Notes under the pieces: model-generated | The model's input: only the letters and a program-made list of their open reading frames with translations | What the model was told of the DNA's origin: nothing | Database searches by the model: none | Program-made: the position numbers and the translations under genes | Part shown: positions 20,456-30,701 of the stretch, piece after piece | How positions within the stretch are numbered: position 1 is the first letter of the stretch | Layout: every line of letters starts with the position of its first letter | Origin: Micractinium sp. NFX-FRZ | Taxonomy: Eukaryota > Chlorophyta > Trebouxiophyceae > Chlorellales > Chlorellaceae | Assembly: GCA_029339195.1 (NCBI GenBank) | Contig: JAPTJF010000503.1 | Coordinates: 1-43,447, forward strand | Direction of reading: 5' to 3' | DNA length: 43,447 nt

Positions 20456-23400
20456 TCACACGGGCCACTGCTGGTGTGTGTAGGCAGCGTCCCAGAACAT
20501 GTACTCCATCCGGCAGCCCTGCACGCGTGCGTGCGTCGAGGCGAGCCATGGGGCGCAGGGACAGTGGGCGGGTGGGGAAGCATTGAGCGGAAGGGGTGTC
20601 AGCGCCGGTGATAGTTCTTCTTTGGGACACAGGGCCGTCCTGCCCTGCACGCTTGCCAATTCCAGTCCAGTCTCCTTCCTTACGCCTCCTCACAATGCCC
20701 ACATTGCCGAGGGAAAAAACAAAAGTAACTAAGGGATGCCGTGCGCACCTGCGTGAAGTGCGCCCGCATGCGCTGCCGCTGCAGCAGGCGGGCGGGGGGG
20801 CAAGGGCAGGGCCGGGCAAGCTGGCTGGTAGAAGAAGGAGGCATTCTTGGCACAGCGCTGCCACAGGGGTGGGCGACCGGGTGAAGCCTCTCGCAGCAGC
20901 AGGCCCTGCGCCAGGCGCTTCACACTCCCTGAGCGGTGCAGCGCACGGCTCAACAAAGCCGGCAGCGGCGGCCCACGTTCCTGCCACCTACACCCGTGTG
21001 CCGCGCCCCCGGCGTACCGGGTTAGAAAAGCAGGTCTGGCCACATGCACCCCCAAGGGAGCCGCCCTGCGCCTCCCCCTCGCCCCACATAATGCAAACAT
21101 GCCGTAATGCTACCCAGGTGTAACAAATATGCACAATCCCCTGCAACCGTGCCCAGGTATGCCTCACCTGCTCCTCCCCCAGCTCCCCTGCCACCTCATT
21201 CACCATGCCCACCACCTGCAAGCTTGAGCAGCGCGAATAGTGAGAGCAATAACAATAAACACACAAATTTCCGTCACCTCGTTCACCATGCACACCGACG
21301 AAAAAACTGCACAGAGGTCGAACAGTGCGAGCAATGGCTGCGACCAGACAAACGTCCGCCCTTGATGTCACTGATCGTGCATACCACCTGTAGCGGTTGG
21401 GACGAGCAAGTACTGTGAAGAGACAACCTTCGGTTGGGACGCATCAATCGCCAGGCACCTGCCGCCCCGCCCACCGCCGCAGGGGCAGGTGCACAGCCCG
21501 GCGACACACCAGGGACACAGCCCGGTGACACAGCACACCAAGCACACTGCCGATGACACGCCTGCCTTTAGGCACCCAGCTCCAGCACGAACTCAGCCCG
21601 ATGACACGCATGGCACGCCTGCCACTGGGCACCCACCCACCTCCCACCATGCGCACAGCCCCGACCCCACGACATGCATGGCGTGCACGCCACTGCCACG
21701 CACCTTCATCACGATCCCCTCAAACTCCTCCCCGCCGTACTTGTCGATCCAGCTGGCGTACAGCGGGTGGGGGGAGCCTGCGGGGTGGGCGGGCGGGCGG
21801 GCGGGCAGCGCTGGGGGGTGGGGGCACTGGCGGCGCTGCCTTGCAGCGCGTGGCGTTGTGCACATGTTGCGCTGTGTTGTGGAGCGTGGTGTTTTGCAAA
21901 ATTTGTGCTGTATTGTGGAGCGCAGAATCGTACAAATGCAGTGCATGCATGGGGGAGCCACGCAAGCTGCAAGCTCAGTTTCTATCCGCTGTTCTATCAA
22001 TCAGGTGCCCGCCCGCCTCCTCGCCTGCCTGCTGCCGTCCCCCGCCCCTGCCCACCTCCCTGCCCAAGCGCATCGGCCCCCTCCAAGGGAGGCGATCACC
22101 CCCGGCACACACGGCTGCCGAGTGCAAGCAACCCACGACATTGCGGGTGCCCTGCCTCTGCTGGAATGGGCGGCAGCCTTACCCCTCTGCTTCAGCGCCT
22201 TGCCCACTTCCAGGTACACCAGGAAGCAGGGCAGCACGGCGGCCAGGCCTGGGGAAGCGGGGCGGGTGGTGTGTGTGGGTGTGTGGATGGGGTTAGGTGG
22301 GTGGGGGGCGGGAGACAGATGAGGCAGGCCAGCAGTTCATAACAAGCTACAGACTCGCCCGCTGCCCACTCACCCGCCCGCCCTCCTGGCTGCTCCCCGC
22401 CGCCCTTCAGCACCTCCCATGTTCCCGCCTCCTGGCCTGCCCACGCCTCCGCCCCGCAACCTGCCCTTCCTGCTGTCCCCACTTGCGCACCGACCACCCC
22501 TCCGCCATCTACCCCACCACTCACCCACCCAGCCAAGCACCCACCCTCGTAAAAGGCGCGCTCGTGCACGGTGGCCAGTATGAATGAGGTGTAGAGGAGG
22601 GAGGAGGGGTGCCGCGCCGCGACTGCCGTCTCCGCCTCCACGCTGGTGGAGAAGTAGCACATGAACTCCTGAGCACAGGGGAGGTACAGAGTTGGTTTTC
22701 CTCTTCCTGGCTGCTGGAGGGAGGGCGCTAGGGCAGGTGCCGAGCGGCGGCAGCATGCGGCCCACAGAGTCGACCCTTGGGAAAGGCAAGCAGCTGGGGT
22801 GGTGCGAGGATGGGGTGGGGCAGGGTTTGCACTGGACACAAGCGCACTGCCGCCCCTCCAATCGCCACACGTAATGCACAAGCTTTCAAACTGGAACCAA
22901 ACACAAGCTTGCCTTGTGGAATCCGCCCTCCACTTCGTACGTGTCCTGGGAGCAGCGGCAGAAGAAGGCGGTCCATTTGGCACGAGGTGCACGGGAGCCC
23001 AGCAGGGCCAGCGCGCGACCATACTCCCTGCAGGCGGGCGGGCGGGCATGGCATGTATATGTGGGCAGTTGCAGGCGGGCGGGCATGACGCATGCGGGCA
23101 GGCAGGCATTGAGCAGCGCGGCGGTGGGGCATGCCGCATGCGAGCCCAACACATGTACACGCCCGCACCCGCACCCCATCCTGACACGTCTTTTTTACCT
23201 CAGGTAGAGGGCATCCTGCACCACGTAGCGCCTGAACGCCGCCTCATCCAGCGACCCGTCCACCAGGCCAGACAGGAAGGGGTGTGCCAGGGTGGCGCTG
23301 CAGGGAGACATGGGGTTCATGTGCATTTGTAAGCTTACGTATAGCGCTCGGTGCAGCAAGGGGTGGTGCGCATGGCGTGCCGCTGGGTGGGAGAGACGTG

Positions 23401-23916
23401 TGCAGGTGCGGCAGAGAGGGGACGGTTTCTGGGGGGGGGGGGAAGCAGGAGAAGCACGAAATGTATGGGCAGAGGAATTAAGGGAGGAGTGGAGCAATGA
23501 GGGAGGAATAAAGCAGAGACAGGGAGGCATACAGGGAGGGATGAAGGGGGTACTCAAGCAATGAGGGCGTCAGCAGGCAGGCAAAAATTGTGTGCGTGGG
23601 CAAGTGCGGGCGGTATGCGGTAGGGTGGCGGCATATCGCTGACCCGAGGCCGGCACGCGGGCGCATGCTGTGCCCTGCGCCCCTCCCTCCCAGGACGGAC
23701 GCCCACACCTGCCAACTCGACACACTCCTACCTGAAGATTTCCCCCACTGAACGCCAAAGATCGGCGCAAAAGGTGCCGGGCACCGCCGCTTCCACGGTG
23801 CTCATATGCGCCAGGTGGGCGGGCGCCGACTTGGCGTTGGCTGCGGCGGAGGTGCTGCCGTCGGCAGCGTCGCCCTGAGGGGCGGGGCCCTCGCTGGCCG
23901 CCGGCGCTGCAGGCAT
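20456..23916 (-). CDS. TenA/THI-4 family protein (thiaminase II type)
   Basis: Enzymes of this family hydrolyse the aminopyrimidine of damaged thiamine for salvage. Exons in transcript order: 23916-23732, 23297-23199, 23027-22913, 22668-22545, 22248-22183, 21777-21704, 21215-21168, 20778-20749 (only 30 bases), 20518-20456. All phases agree, giving about 267 residues. Conserved blocks: LWRSVGEIFSATLAHPF, FRRYVVQDALYLREYGRAL, SSLLYTSFILATVHERAF, VLPCFLVYLEVGKALK, YASWIDKYGGEEFEGIV and RMEYMFWDAAY before the stop. Cys in VLPC fits the catalytic Cys of the TenA_C class, and Glu in RMEYMFWD fits the late catalytic Glu. The start was set at MPAAPAASEG; about 45 variable residues precede the domain. 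Upstream in-frame sequence could encode a longer targeting peptide, but it would run into the SDH4 gene. The intron after 22913 uses a GC donor. It shares a 334-base divergent promoter interval with SDH4. Confidence 0.85.
21192..21335 (-). repeat. Exon-7 acceptor edge duplicated in TenA intron
   Basis: The first bases of the exon coding VVGMVNEV (21190-21215) recur upstream in the intron at 21271-21297, where the minus strand reads as VCMVNEVT. The flanking GAGCAATAAC-type sequence is also repeated (about 21240 and 21325). The period is about 84 bases. Confidence 0.7.
21485..21690. repeat. Degenerate GACACGC/GGCACCCA repeats in TenA intron
   Basis: Several copies of CCCGGTGACAC, CGATGACACGC, GCATGGCACGCCTGCC and GGGCACCCACC-like units lie in the intron between the exons ending at 21704 and starting at 21215. 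Confidence 0.7.
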
Positions 23917-24250
23917 GTCGAGGGAGGGAAGAATTGCCGAAAGCGCAACTCTCCTCGGGCAAGGTCCTGCCTGAGGTGGTGCCTTTCCCGGATGCGCCCG
24001 GCAGCAGGCAGGAGAGCTTCGCCGATAGTTGAGATCAGTTTCTTGGCAGCTGGCCCTGCGCAAGGGGTGTTCACCACGGAGTTGGACACCGTGAGTCGCG
24101 TGCTGCGGGGTGAGCGCAGCGCAGCACGAGGAACTGGCGCCATGCGAAACCCAAGCGCCTGGCGCACCACCGAGACTCCCGCACCATCGGCGGCCTGAAC
24201 CACGCGTCCGGGAGCCCCCGAGCGCTCTTTGGAAGCAGCCAAAGACCGCC
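23917..24250. promoter_or_regulatory. Shared promoter interval of TenA and SDH4
   Basis: The two start codons face away from each other 334 bases apart, so both transcripts must start here or in overlapping sequence. No clear TATA box. If SDH4 has a further 5' exon for its mitochondrial signal, it would also lie here. Confidence 0.5.
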
Positions 24251-25376
24251 ATGAACAAGCTGCTGTTCGCCGACAGCGCTGGGCCGACCTTCCAGAAGGT
24301 CTACCACAACTCGCAATACGCGCTGGCTGCCCTGGTGCCGGCCACCCTCGTCTCGCCTTCCGACGGTGCAATCGCAAAGGTCGCGGACGTGGGCTTGGCG
24401 GCGGCTATCACCGTGCACAACCATGTCGCGCTGAACTATGGTACGCGGCGCCCCGTCGGAGCGCTGCCGAGGAGAGGGGTGGGCGGTGGCGGCGCCGGCA
24501 GCAGAGGGACCGCAGCCGCAGCTTGCTACTCATTGCCCAGCCGGCAGCATGCAATGGCTGGCAGTTGAGCAGGCTTTGTAGACAACGCAGAGTGCACCAA
24601 TGACAGTCCCCGGCCGCCTCGGCTGGGCACCCGCAATTAGCGCTATCATTGCGCCGTCGCTTGCCGGCCCCCCCCCAAGAAATGGCCTCGCCTCCCACCC
24701 CACATCGGCGTGCCTCCAAATGTGCTGCAGTGATCAGCGACTATGTGCCGCGCGGCATCCAGGTGCCCGTGCGTGCCGGCGTGATTGGTCTGTCGGTGCT
24801 CACAGCCCTGGGGCTCACAAAGCTGGCGCTTGGAGGTGCGCACTGTCTTGAATGTGTTGCTTTTGTGTACGTCTCTGCATGGCAGAGTTCGGCAGGGTCT
24901 GGCCTCACAAGCCGGTGCTTGAAGGTGGGAAGGTTTGAGCTGGGTGGGTGTTGCATGACACTCTCACTCCTCTCAGGGAGGGCACAGCGGCAGGGGTGGT
25001 ATTGTCGCCTAGCAGGGCCGGGGCATGGCATGGCAGGCCTTGCAGCTGGCGTGCGGAGGTGGGCCGTCTAGTGGTTTGTAGAACTTGTGGGAGCACAGCA
25101 GGGCGGGCGGGCGGGTGAGGGGGCAGGCCAGGGCACCAGTACTGCGGCAGGGCCTGTGCTGCCGCAGATGCTGCGATGGCCTCTGCTGCCGGCTTGCCCG
25201 CCGACGCACCGCGGTTAAGTGCACCGCTGCACGTGCTGCTCGCCCACCACTGCCCTGCCCCTGTTTGTTTGGCTACCCTCCCAACACTGCGCACCCTGCC
25301 CTGCTCCCGCGACTGCCTGCATGCAGGCCCCGGCATCGGCGGCGCGGTCAAGGCGCTGTGGACGAAGAAGGAGTGA
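24251..25376 (+). CDS. SDH4: Succinate dehydrogenase membrane anchor SDH4 (CybS)
   Basis: Small membrane subunit of mitochondrial complex II, which helps hold haem b and ubiquinone and anchors the catalytic subunits in the inner membrane. Exons: 24251-24440, 24731-24835, 25327-25376; phases agree, giving 114 residues. Conserved features: YALAALVPATLV and PSDGAIAKVADVGLAAAI (helices 1-2), the His-containing VHNHVALNYVISDYVP (haem ligand His and quinone-site Asp-Tyr as in the CybS family), then VRAGVIGLSVLTALGLTKLAL (helix 3) and GPGIGGAVKALWTKKE. The N-terminus seems too short for a typical mitochondrial presequence. Either import is internal or a 5' exon is missing. The next in-frame upstream codons reach only 24110, with no ATG. 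Confidence 0.85.
24814..24930 (+). repeat. SDH4 exon end and donor copied in intron 2
   Basis: The exon end CTCACAAAGCTGGCGCTTGG followed by donor GTGCGC (24814-24841) is echoed as CTCACAAGCCGGTGCTTGAA and GTGGGA at 24904-24930, about 90 bases downstream. The copy keeps a usable GT. Confidence 0.65.
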
Positions 25377-25835
25377 TCAGTGCCGTGTTCCCCTCACACT
25401 GTGCTGTGCACTTGTTTTTACGGAGCCACAGCCATGCCCCTTCTTAGCTGAGGCAGCAGCCAGCCAGGGCAGCCCCCCACACGTGTATGTGCCAAGGCCT
25501 GAGGCCCTTGCCGAAACCACCGGCGCCGGCACCAGCAGCGGCAGATCCGCAGCAGCAGTGCGGTGCCGCGGCGGTGGACCCTCTCCACTGGCCTGCCTGC
25601 CCGTCCGCCTCAGGAGAGCGCATCCCTGTCATTCCTACCTCCTTACCCATCATTGATACATACCCTCGCCCAGCCATGCTGCCATGCTGCGCATGCTGTG
25701 AGCCTGCCCTCCTTCGGGGCGCCGAGACGGCCCCGACGTCCGCCCCCTTGCCGGCTCGGGGCGCGCACTTTCCCCTAGGCAGCCGCCCCAAACTGCCGCG
25801 TTAATGAACCCGTCCTGGCATGCAAATGATGATGA

Positions 25836-25840
25836 TGTAA
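25836..25840 (+). terminator. TGTAA polyadenylation signal, SDH4
   Basis: TGTAA about 460 bases after the SDH4 stop, on the same strand and following a short GAT run. Confidence 0.45.
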
Positions 25841-27242
25841 CATATGCGCAGCGTGGGGCACTCGTGGCACCTGCACCGCCAATTGCGCGGCTTGCCGGCA
25901 GAGCACATACAGCAGAGCGCAGCGCACTGTTGCTGGCTGTCCAGCTGGCCGCCCTGCCCGCTGCAGCATCTGGCAGGGCTGTGCAGGGACGAGTGGGTGG
26001 GCAGGTCGGAAGGGGGAGTATGTTACAGGGGAGGGCCGGGCTCAGGGTGCAAGCTGTGGTACCACGTCGTATGCAGATCTGGGGTGGGGGAGGGGAGGTA
26101 GCTGGGTGGGGCCCGTACAGGCACACTGTAAGGAGGTGGGTACGGTGAGGTAGGGCAGGTGGGTGCGGAGGGGAGGTGGTGTATGGCATATGGGGGGGCG
26201 TTCAGTGGGGTCTGGAGTACCAAAACGAGGAGAAGGTCTGAGTACGGGGCATGGGAAGTGGCTTCCGTGCTGGGTGTGTACCAGGGAGGGAGAGGCCAGG
26301 GCTTGGGAGTTCTGAGCTTTGCAATCCTTGGATGAAAAGTACGGCCGAGAGGACTCAGCAGCCCCCAGCACCCCCTTCTGCGGGGAGTGGCACGGCCACT
26401 GCCAGCAACGCGCGGCGGCAGCAGGGGTGGCAAGGGAGGGAGGGAGGGGCGCTGTGGAAGGATGCTGAGAAGGCAGGTTGAGGATGTTTCAGAGAGCCGC
26501 AGAGGTGTCAAGCCACCTGGCGGCTGAGGAGTAAGAGGGGACGTGTGGAAGGGGTCGTAAAGGGAGGGGGCAGCGGCAGGCTGGGCAGGCACACGTAGCG
26601 TGGCAGCTGCGGGGCAAGCGGAGGGAGGCACCGCAGTGCAGGGTGTCCGCAAGAACAGAGGGGCGGCCGGGCACGACAGGTAGTGGAAATTGATGGGAGG
26701 TGGACGAGTAAAACATGTGGCGTGAGGGGGCAGTCACGGCTGACGGTGCTTGCAGCCACGGGACGGCGAGTAGGCAGTGTCACGCATACGGTCGAAAATC
26801 GTGTGTGTGAGAGGGAGTGCGTGCGTTTGCAACAAGGGAAAAAATGAAATCAGAGGCGGCGAATGAAGTGAGTGCTAGCAGGCGGGTGATCGTCAAAGGT
26901 CACTGGCACAGGCCATGAGGGGGGAGGGAGGAGAGGGGAAGTAACTGACTCGGGGAAGGGTACACAAAGCGGTGGTGGGAGCTTGACACGGCTACGTTAT
27001 TGGAAAAAGGATGACTCGAGTGTTTTGTGTGGTGCAGTGCGGCGCTGAGCTGCTGCAGCAACACTGGGCGTGCCGAGCTGCGCAGGAGGTCGCACTAGCC
27101 CCTCTGCCGGCACTCAACAGCCGCAGCGGGCGGAGAGCAGTGGCAGCAGCCAGTGCAGCGCAGCTTGTGCCCTGCTGGAAGCGCGCCGGCCGCTCGTCAG
27201 CGCTGGGGTCGGGACCCCTGTTGGCAGCGCGCCGGCCGCTCG
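25841..27242. other. Convergent intergenic region and SBP 3' UTR
   Basis: Between SDH4 (+) and the SBP-box gene (-). A minus-strand TGTAA (TTACA at 26023-26027) would give the SBP transcript a 1.2-kb 3' UTR. The sequence at 26030-26500 is G-rich on the plus strand. Open frames here lack recognisable domains. Confidence 0.45.
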
Positions 27243-27252
27243 TCAGCGCTGA
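27181..27252 (-). repeat. Tandem duplication spanning the SBP stop codon
   Basis: GCGCGCCGGCCGCTCGTCAG followed by CGCTG occurs twice, 47 bases apart. The TGA of the SBP gene (27243-27245) lies in one copy; the other copy is in the 3' UTR. The last codons therefore come from a repeat unit. Confidence 0.75.
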
Positions 27253-28216
27253 GTTGAGCCCCCCGTAGTGACGCATGCACCGCCCCCCCACAAGGGCTGG
27301 GCGGCAACTGCCAGAGCAGCTGCTGAAGCAGCAGGCGCGCCGTGCCTCAGGCCAACGCCGCCCGCAGCGGCCTCGGCTGCCGCCTCTTCCTTCACCGCCT
27401 GAGCCTGAGCCGGAGCTGCTGCTGGCGCGGGCAAGGCTGCACCAGCAGCTGCAGCCTGCGCTCCCGCTACGCCCGCCTGCTGCTGCATGGGCAAGGGCAC
27501 AGGCGCCGACCTGACCACCACGACGGGCTGCGCCAGCGTGGGCGTCACTGCCGCAGCCGCTGCCGCAGCCGCCGGCTGCTGCCAAGGGGGCAGGCCAGAG
27601 CACTGCTGGTTGTGGTGCTGCTGCTGCTGGCGCTGCTGCGACAGCAGGTGGCCCAAGGTGGCCAGGTGTGAGGCCTGGGCTGGCGCCGTGGCCAGGGCAC
27701 GCAGCACCTCCATCTTCTGCTGCTGCAGCAGGTGCAGCTGGCGCTGCTGCTGCTGCTGCTCCTGCTGCGCTGCCAGCGCTGCCGCCAGGGGCGGCGGCGG
27801 AGCGGCGCCAAACGCGCCCAGCAGCGCGTGCAGAACCGCCGCCGGCGGCGCCTGCGCCTTGGCTGCCGCCACCGCGGCGGCGGCCGTGGCGGCGGCGGCG
27901 GCGGCAAACAGGCCGCCCCCACCGCCACCTGAGCGGGCCAGCAGCTGCATCATAGCTTCCGGGGTGAGCTGCTGCTGGTAGGGGGACTGCTGGTGCTGGT
28001 GCTGGAGCTGCGCATGCTGTGCCTGCTGCGGTTGGGCGGGCCGGTCTGCGCACCCCAGCGCCGACAGGACAGCAGCGAGCGGCCCCTGCTGCGCCTGAGC
28101 ATGCTCCACACGCATGGCTGCGGTTGCAGGCGAAGCTTGCGGCAGCGCTGCAGCGGGCCGGATGGGCATGCTGTGGCCCGCTGAGCTCGCCAGCAGTGCG
28201 TGCTGCACCGGTCCAG

Positions 28217-28263
<47 letters not shown>

Positions 28264-28609
28264 TGCTTCTCTTTCTCTGCTGCCTCCTCCGCTTCCGCCG
28301 CTGCCACCAAAGCAGCCAGCGGGCTGTCAGCTGGCGCGGGCAGCGGCGGTGCAGGGCTTCCTGGCTGGGGCGGGGCCCGCCGCTCTGGCCGCCGCTGCTT
28401 CTCGGTGCCCTGGGTGCAGGCGCCTGCCGCCGCCTTCAAGGCGGCGGCAGGCATCGCGGCTGCAAGGTGCGGGCTGCTGAACTGCCACGCCGCCTGCCAC
28501 GGCCAGTCGGCGGTGTCTGCTGCAGGGGCAGCGGCAGCAGCAGCAGCTGCGGCAGCAGGTACTGCCTGCAGCAGGGCGTGCGACGCTGGCTCTGGCAGCT
28601 GCCCGCCCA

Positions 28610-28641
<32 letters not shown>

Positions 28642-30160
28642 CACAACGGCAGGCGCTGGTTGTCTGCAATGGTTATGCTCTCCTGGGCCGCCAGGCGCAG
28701 GCGCTTGCTTTGCGGCGAAGACCCGGCGCCGCCGTCGTCCTCGCCGGCCGCTGGCTCGGTGGCGTCGGAGCCTGCATGGCAGGCAAGGCGGGCGGGGCGG
28801 GGCGGCACGGAGGCAGCACTGTCTGTGCACGGGCGCCAGGCGTGGCATACGTGAATCAGTGGCCAAGTGGGCAGGAAACTGCTAAGTGCCCTGGCCAGCA
28901 CGTGCCGCTGCTGCTGCCGCCACATCAGGCTGTCTCCTGCACGGCCGGTGGACATTTCGGCGGCGGCGGTGGGCATTTCTGCGGTACGAGGTTGCTCCAT
29001 GCCGCCAGCCCTGGCCCGCTGCGCGCCTCCCCAGCCCCACACACCCAAACCCGGCCCACCTGTCTCCTCGCTGTCCTCCATCAGCGTCGCGCCTTCCTGC
29101 CCCTCCCCCTCCTCCCACTGCCAGCTGGCGGGGCGGCCGCCCTCGGCGCACTTGCGCCGCCGTATGGCGTGCTTGCGCAGCCGGTCGCGGCAGGAGCGGC
29201 GGGAGCCAGCAAACTTGGAGAGAGGATGGAAGGTGCCGCACTGCAGGGGGCGGCGGTTGAGGCAGGGGGTGTGCAGGGGGTGGCGGATGAGGCAGGGGGT
29301 GCGGGTGCGTGGGCCAGGTGGGGCGGGCAGCGCGTGTGCAGGCGGCAATCACAGGCAGGGGTTGGTGTGGATGCGAGGTTGTGGAGGCAGCTGGGGTGTC
29401 TGGGAAGGCGTTTAGGGAGTGCGGGCGCAGAGACGGTGGAAGAGGTGGGTGGGCGGGCGGGCGGGCTGGATGGTAGTGTGAGGCCGCAGGCACCTCGACA
29501 TACCTGCACAATGCAGCTGCCCACGCCCCGCACGCAGCACAGCGCAGCTGAGCACCCACCTGCTGGCAGAACCTCTGGTCTTTGCCCCTCAGGCTGACGG
29601 TGAGAGCGTCTCGGTGCTCGGCGCAAATCCGGTAGCGCTGCAGGCGGAGCGCGCAGGGGAGCAGGTTACGGGGCATCAGGAGCACTGGGGAGGTTGATGA
29701 GTGGGCGGGCAGTTAGAGGCAGGTGTTCCATGGGCTGTTAAAATGCGAGGCCAGGGCAAGCCCCAGCCAGCAGCCCCCGCACGGGCGGCCTGGGGACGGG
29801 CGGGTGGTTTCAGCGGGCGCAAGGAGCCTCTGCCCAGAAGCTGGGCAGCACTGCCCTCGGCCCCCCAACACCGCCGCCCCCCGCTCCCCGGCTCACCCTA
29901 AAGTAGCTGGCCAGCCCAGTGAGGACCTGGCCGCAGCACTGGCACTGCTTCTCCTTGGCGGGCCGGCCTGGCTTGCGACGTGCAGGAGCTGCCTCGCCGG
30001 GCGCCCCAGCAATCGCACCCGTCTGGCTGCTGTGGTTGCTGTCGCTGGCCAGCAGCGCAGCGGGCCGAGGAAGGGGCAGTGAGGCTGGCCAAAACCGTCC
30101 GGGCTGAACCAGGTCCGGGTGGGGCGGCGCCTCCTCTGGCGCATCCACCGCGCCGTCCAT
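27243..30160 (-). CDS. SBP-box transcription factor
   Basis: Plant and algal zinc-finger transcription factor family that binds GTAC-core DNA (Chlamydomonas CRR1 belongs here). Exons in transcript order: 30160-29897, 29637-29560, 29240-29060, 28771-27243; phases agree, giving 683 residues. The SBP domain is spread over three exons (about residues 72-145). It runs from KQCQCCGQ through YFRRYRICAEH, RFCQQCGTFHPLSKF and RRSCRDRLRKHAIRRRK, the last holding the expected nuclear localisation signal. Spacing of all zinc ligands fits the family except the first pair, which is C-x2-C where C-x4-C is usual. RRKPGRPAKE just before the domain resembles an AT-hook. Exon 4 (about 500 residues) is low complexity: polyGln, polyAla, Leu/Gln-rich helices and Pro/Val patches, as in activation regions. 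Part of this exon has a decayed copy at 285-800. It is divergent from the N6AMT1-type gene. Confidence 0.9.
28218..28268 (-). repeat. CAG tract coding about 17 glutamines in SBP gene
   Basis: A nearly pure CTG run (CAG on the coding strand) in exon 4 codes about 17 Gln. The pseudogene copy has only three at the matching place. A second, shorter Gln run is at about 28610-28643. Confidence 0.9.
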
Positions 30161-30701
30161 GGCGAAGATGTGTGACTGGCAGCCAGCCAGGTGGTTGGAT
30201 GCGTTCGCACGGTGCACAGAGTGACGGCCGGAGGGGTGAACGGGGTTGTGTGCAGAGAGGCCTCACTGAGTGGTGGAGAATGCGTGGATCCGGTGCGCTT
30301 AGCGCGGTGGGGCGCAAATGCTAGGCTGCAAGCGCACGGCGCAGACGAAAGTGGCTGCCAGAGGGATCCGAGCTGGCAAGATGGTCACCGACTGTTTGAG
30401 GGCATGAATCCGGGAGCACGATGCTGGCGCAGTGTGCAGACTGTTCCTTTCAGGTTGACGGGACGAATAACTCTTACGGACCTGCGGCAAAGCCATCACC
30501 TCACTGTCGCCGGCTTGCTTGCAGCGGCAGGGACCTCCAGCAAACTACGTTCACCGAATTGACCGCGCCGACATCTTTGCGCAGCGTGCTCTGTAGCCAG
30601 GATCACTGCCGCCGCCGCCGCCGCCGCCACCGCTCCGCTGTCGCCGCTCCTGCGCGACTTGCGCAGCCACCGCTGCCCCGCCCGCCGCTGCTGCGCCCGG
30701 C
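30161..30701. promoter_or_regulatory. Divergent promoter interval, SBP gene and N6AMT1-type gene
   Basis: 541 bases separate the two start codons, which point away from each other. The part near 30600-30640 is a GCC run. No clear TATA box or other known site was recognised. Confidence 0.45.

Noticed and set aside
23917..24258. N-terminal extension of TenA in the open frame up to 24258
   Set aside because: It would overlap the SDH4 start codon and is not similar to the family; the first ATG close to the domain was preferred, although a targeting peptide cannot be excluded.
27243..29348. Single 701-codon open frame covering SBP exons 3-4 without an intron
   Set aside because: The stretch between 29060 and 28771 has good donor and acceptor sites in matching phase, and its translation is unlike the SBP family; it was treated as an intron.
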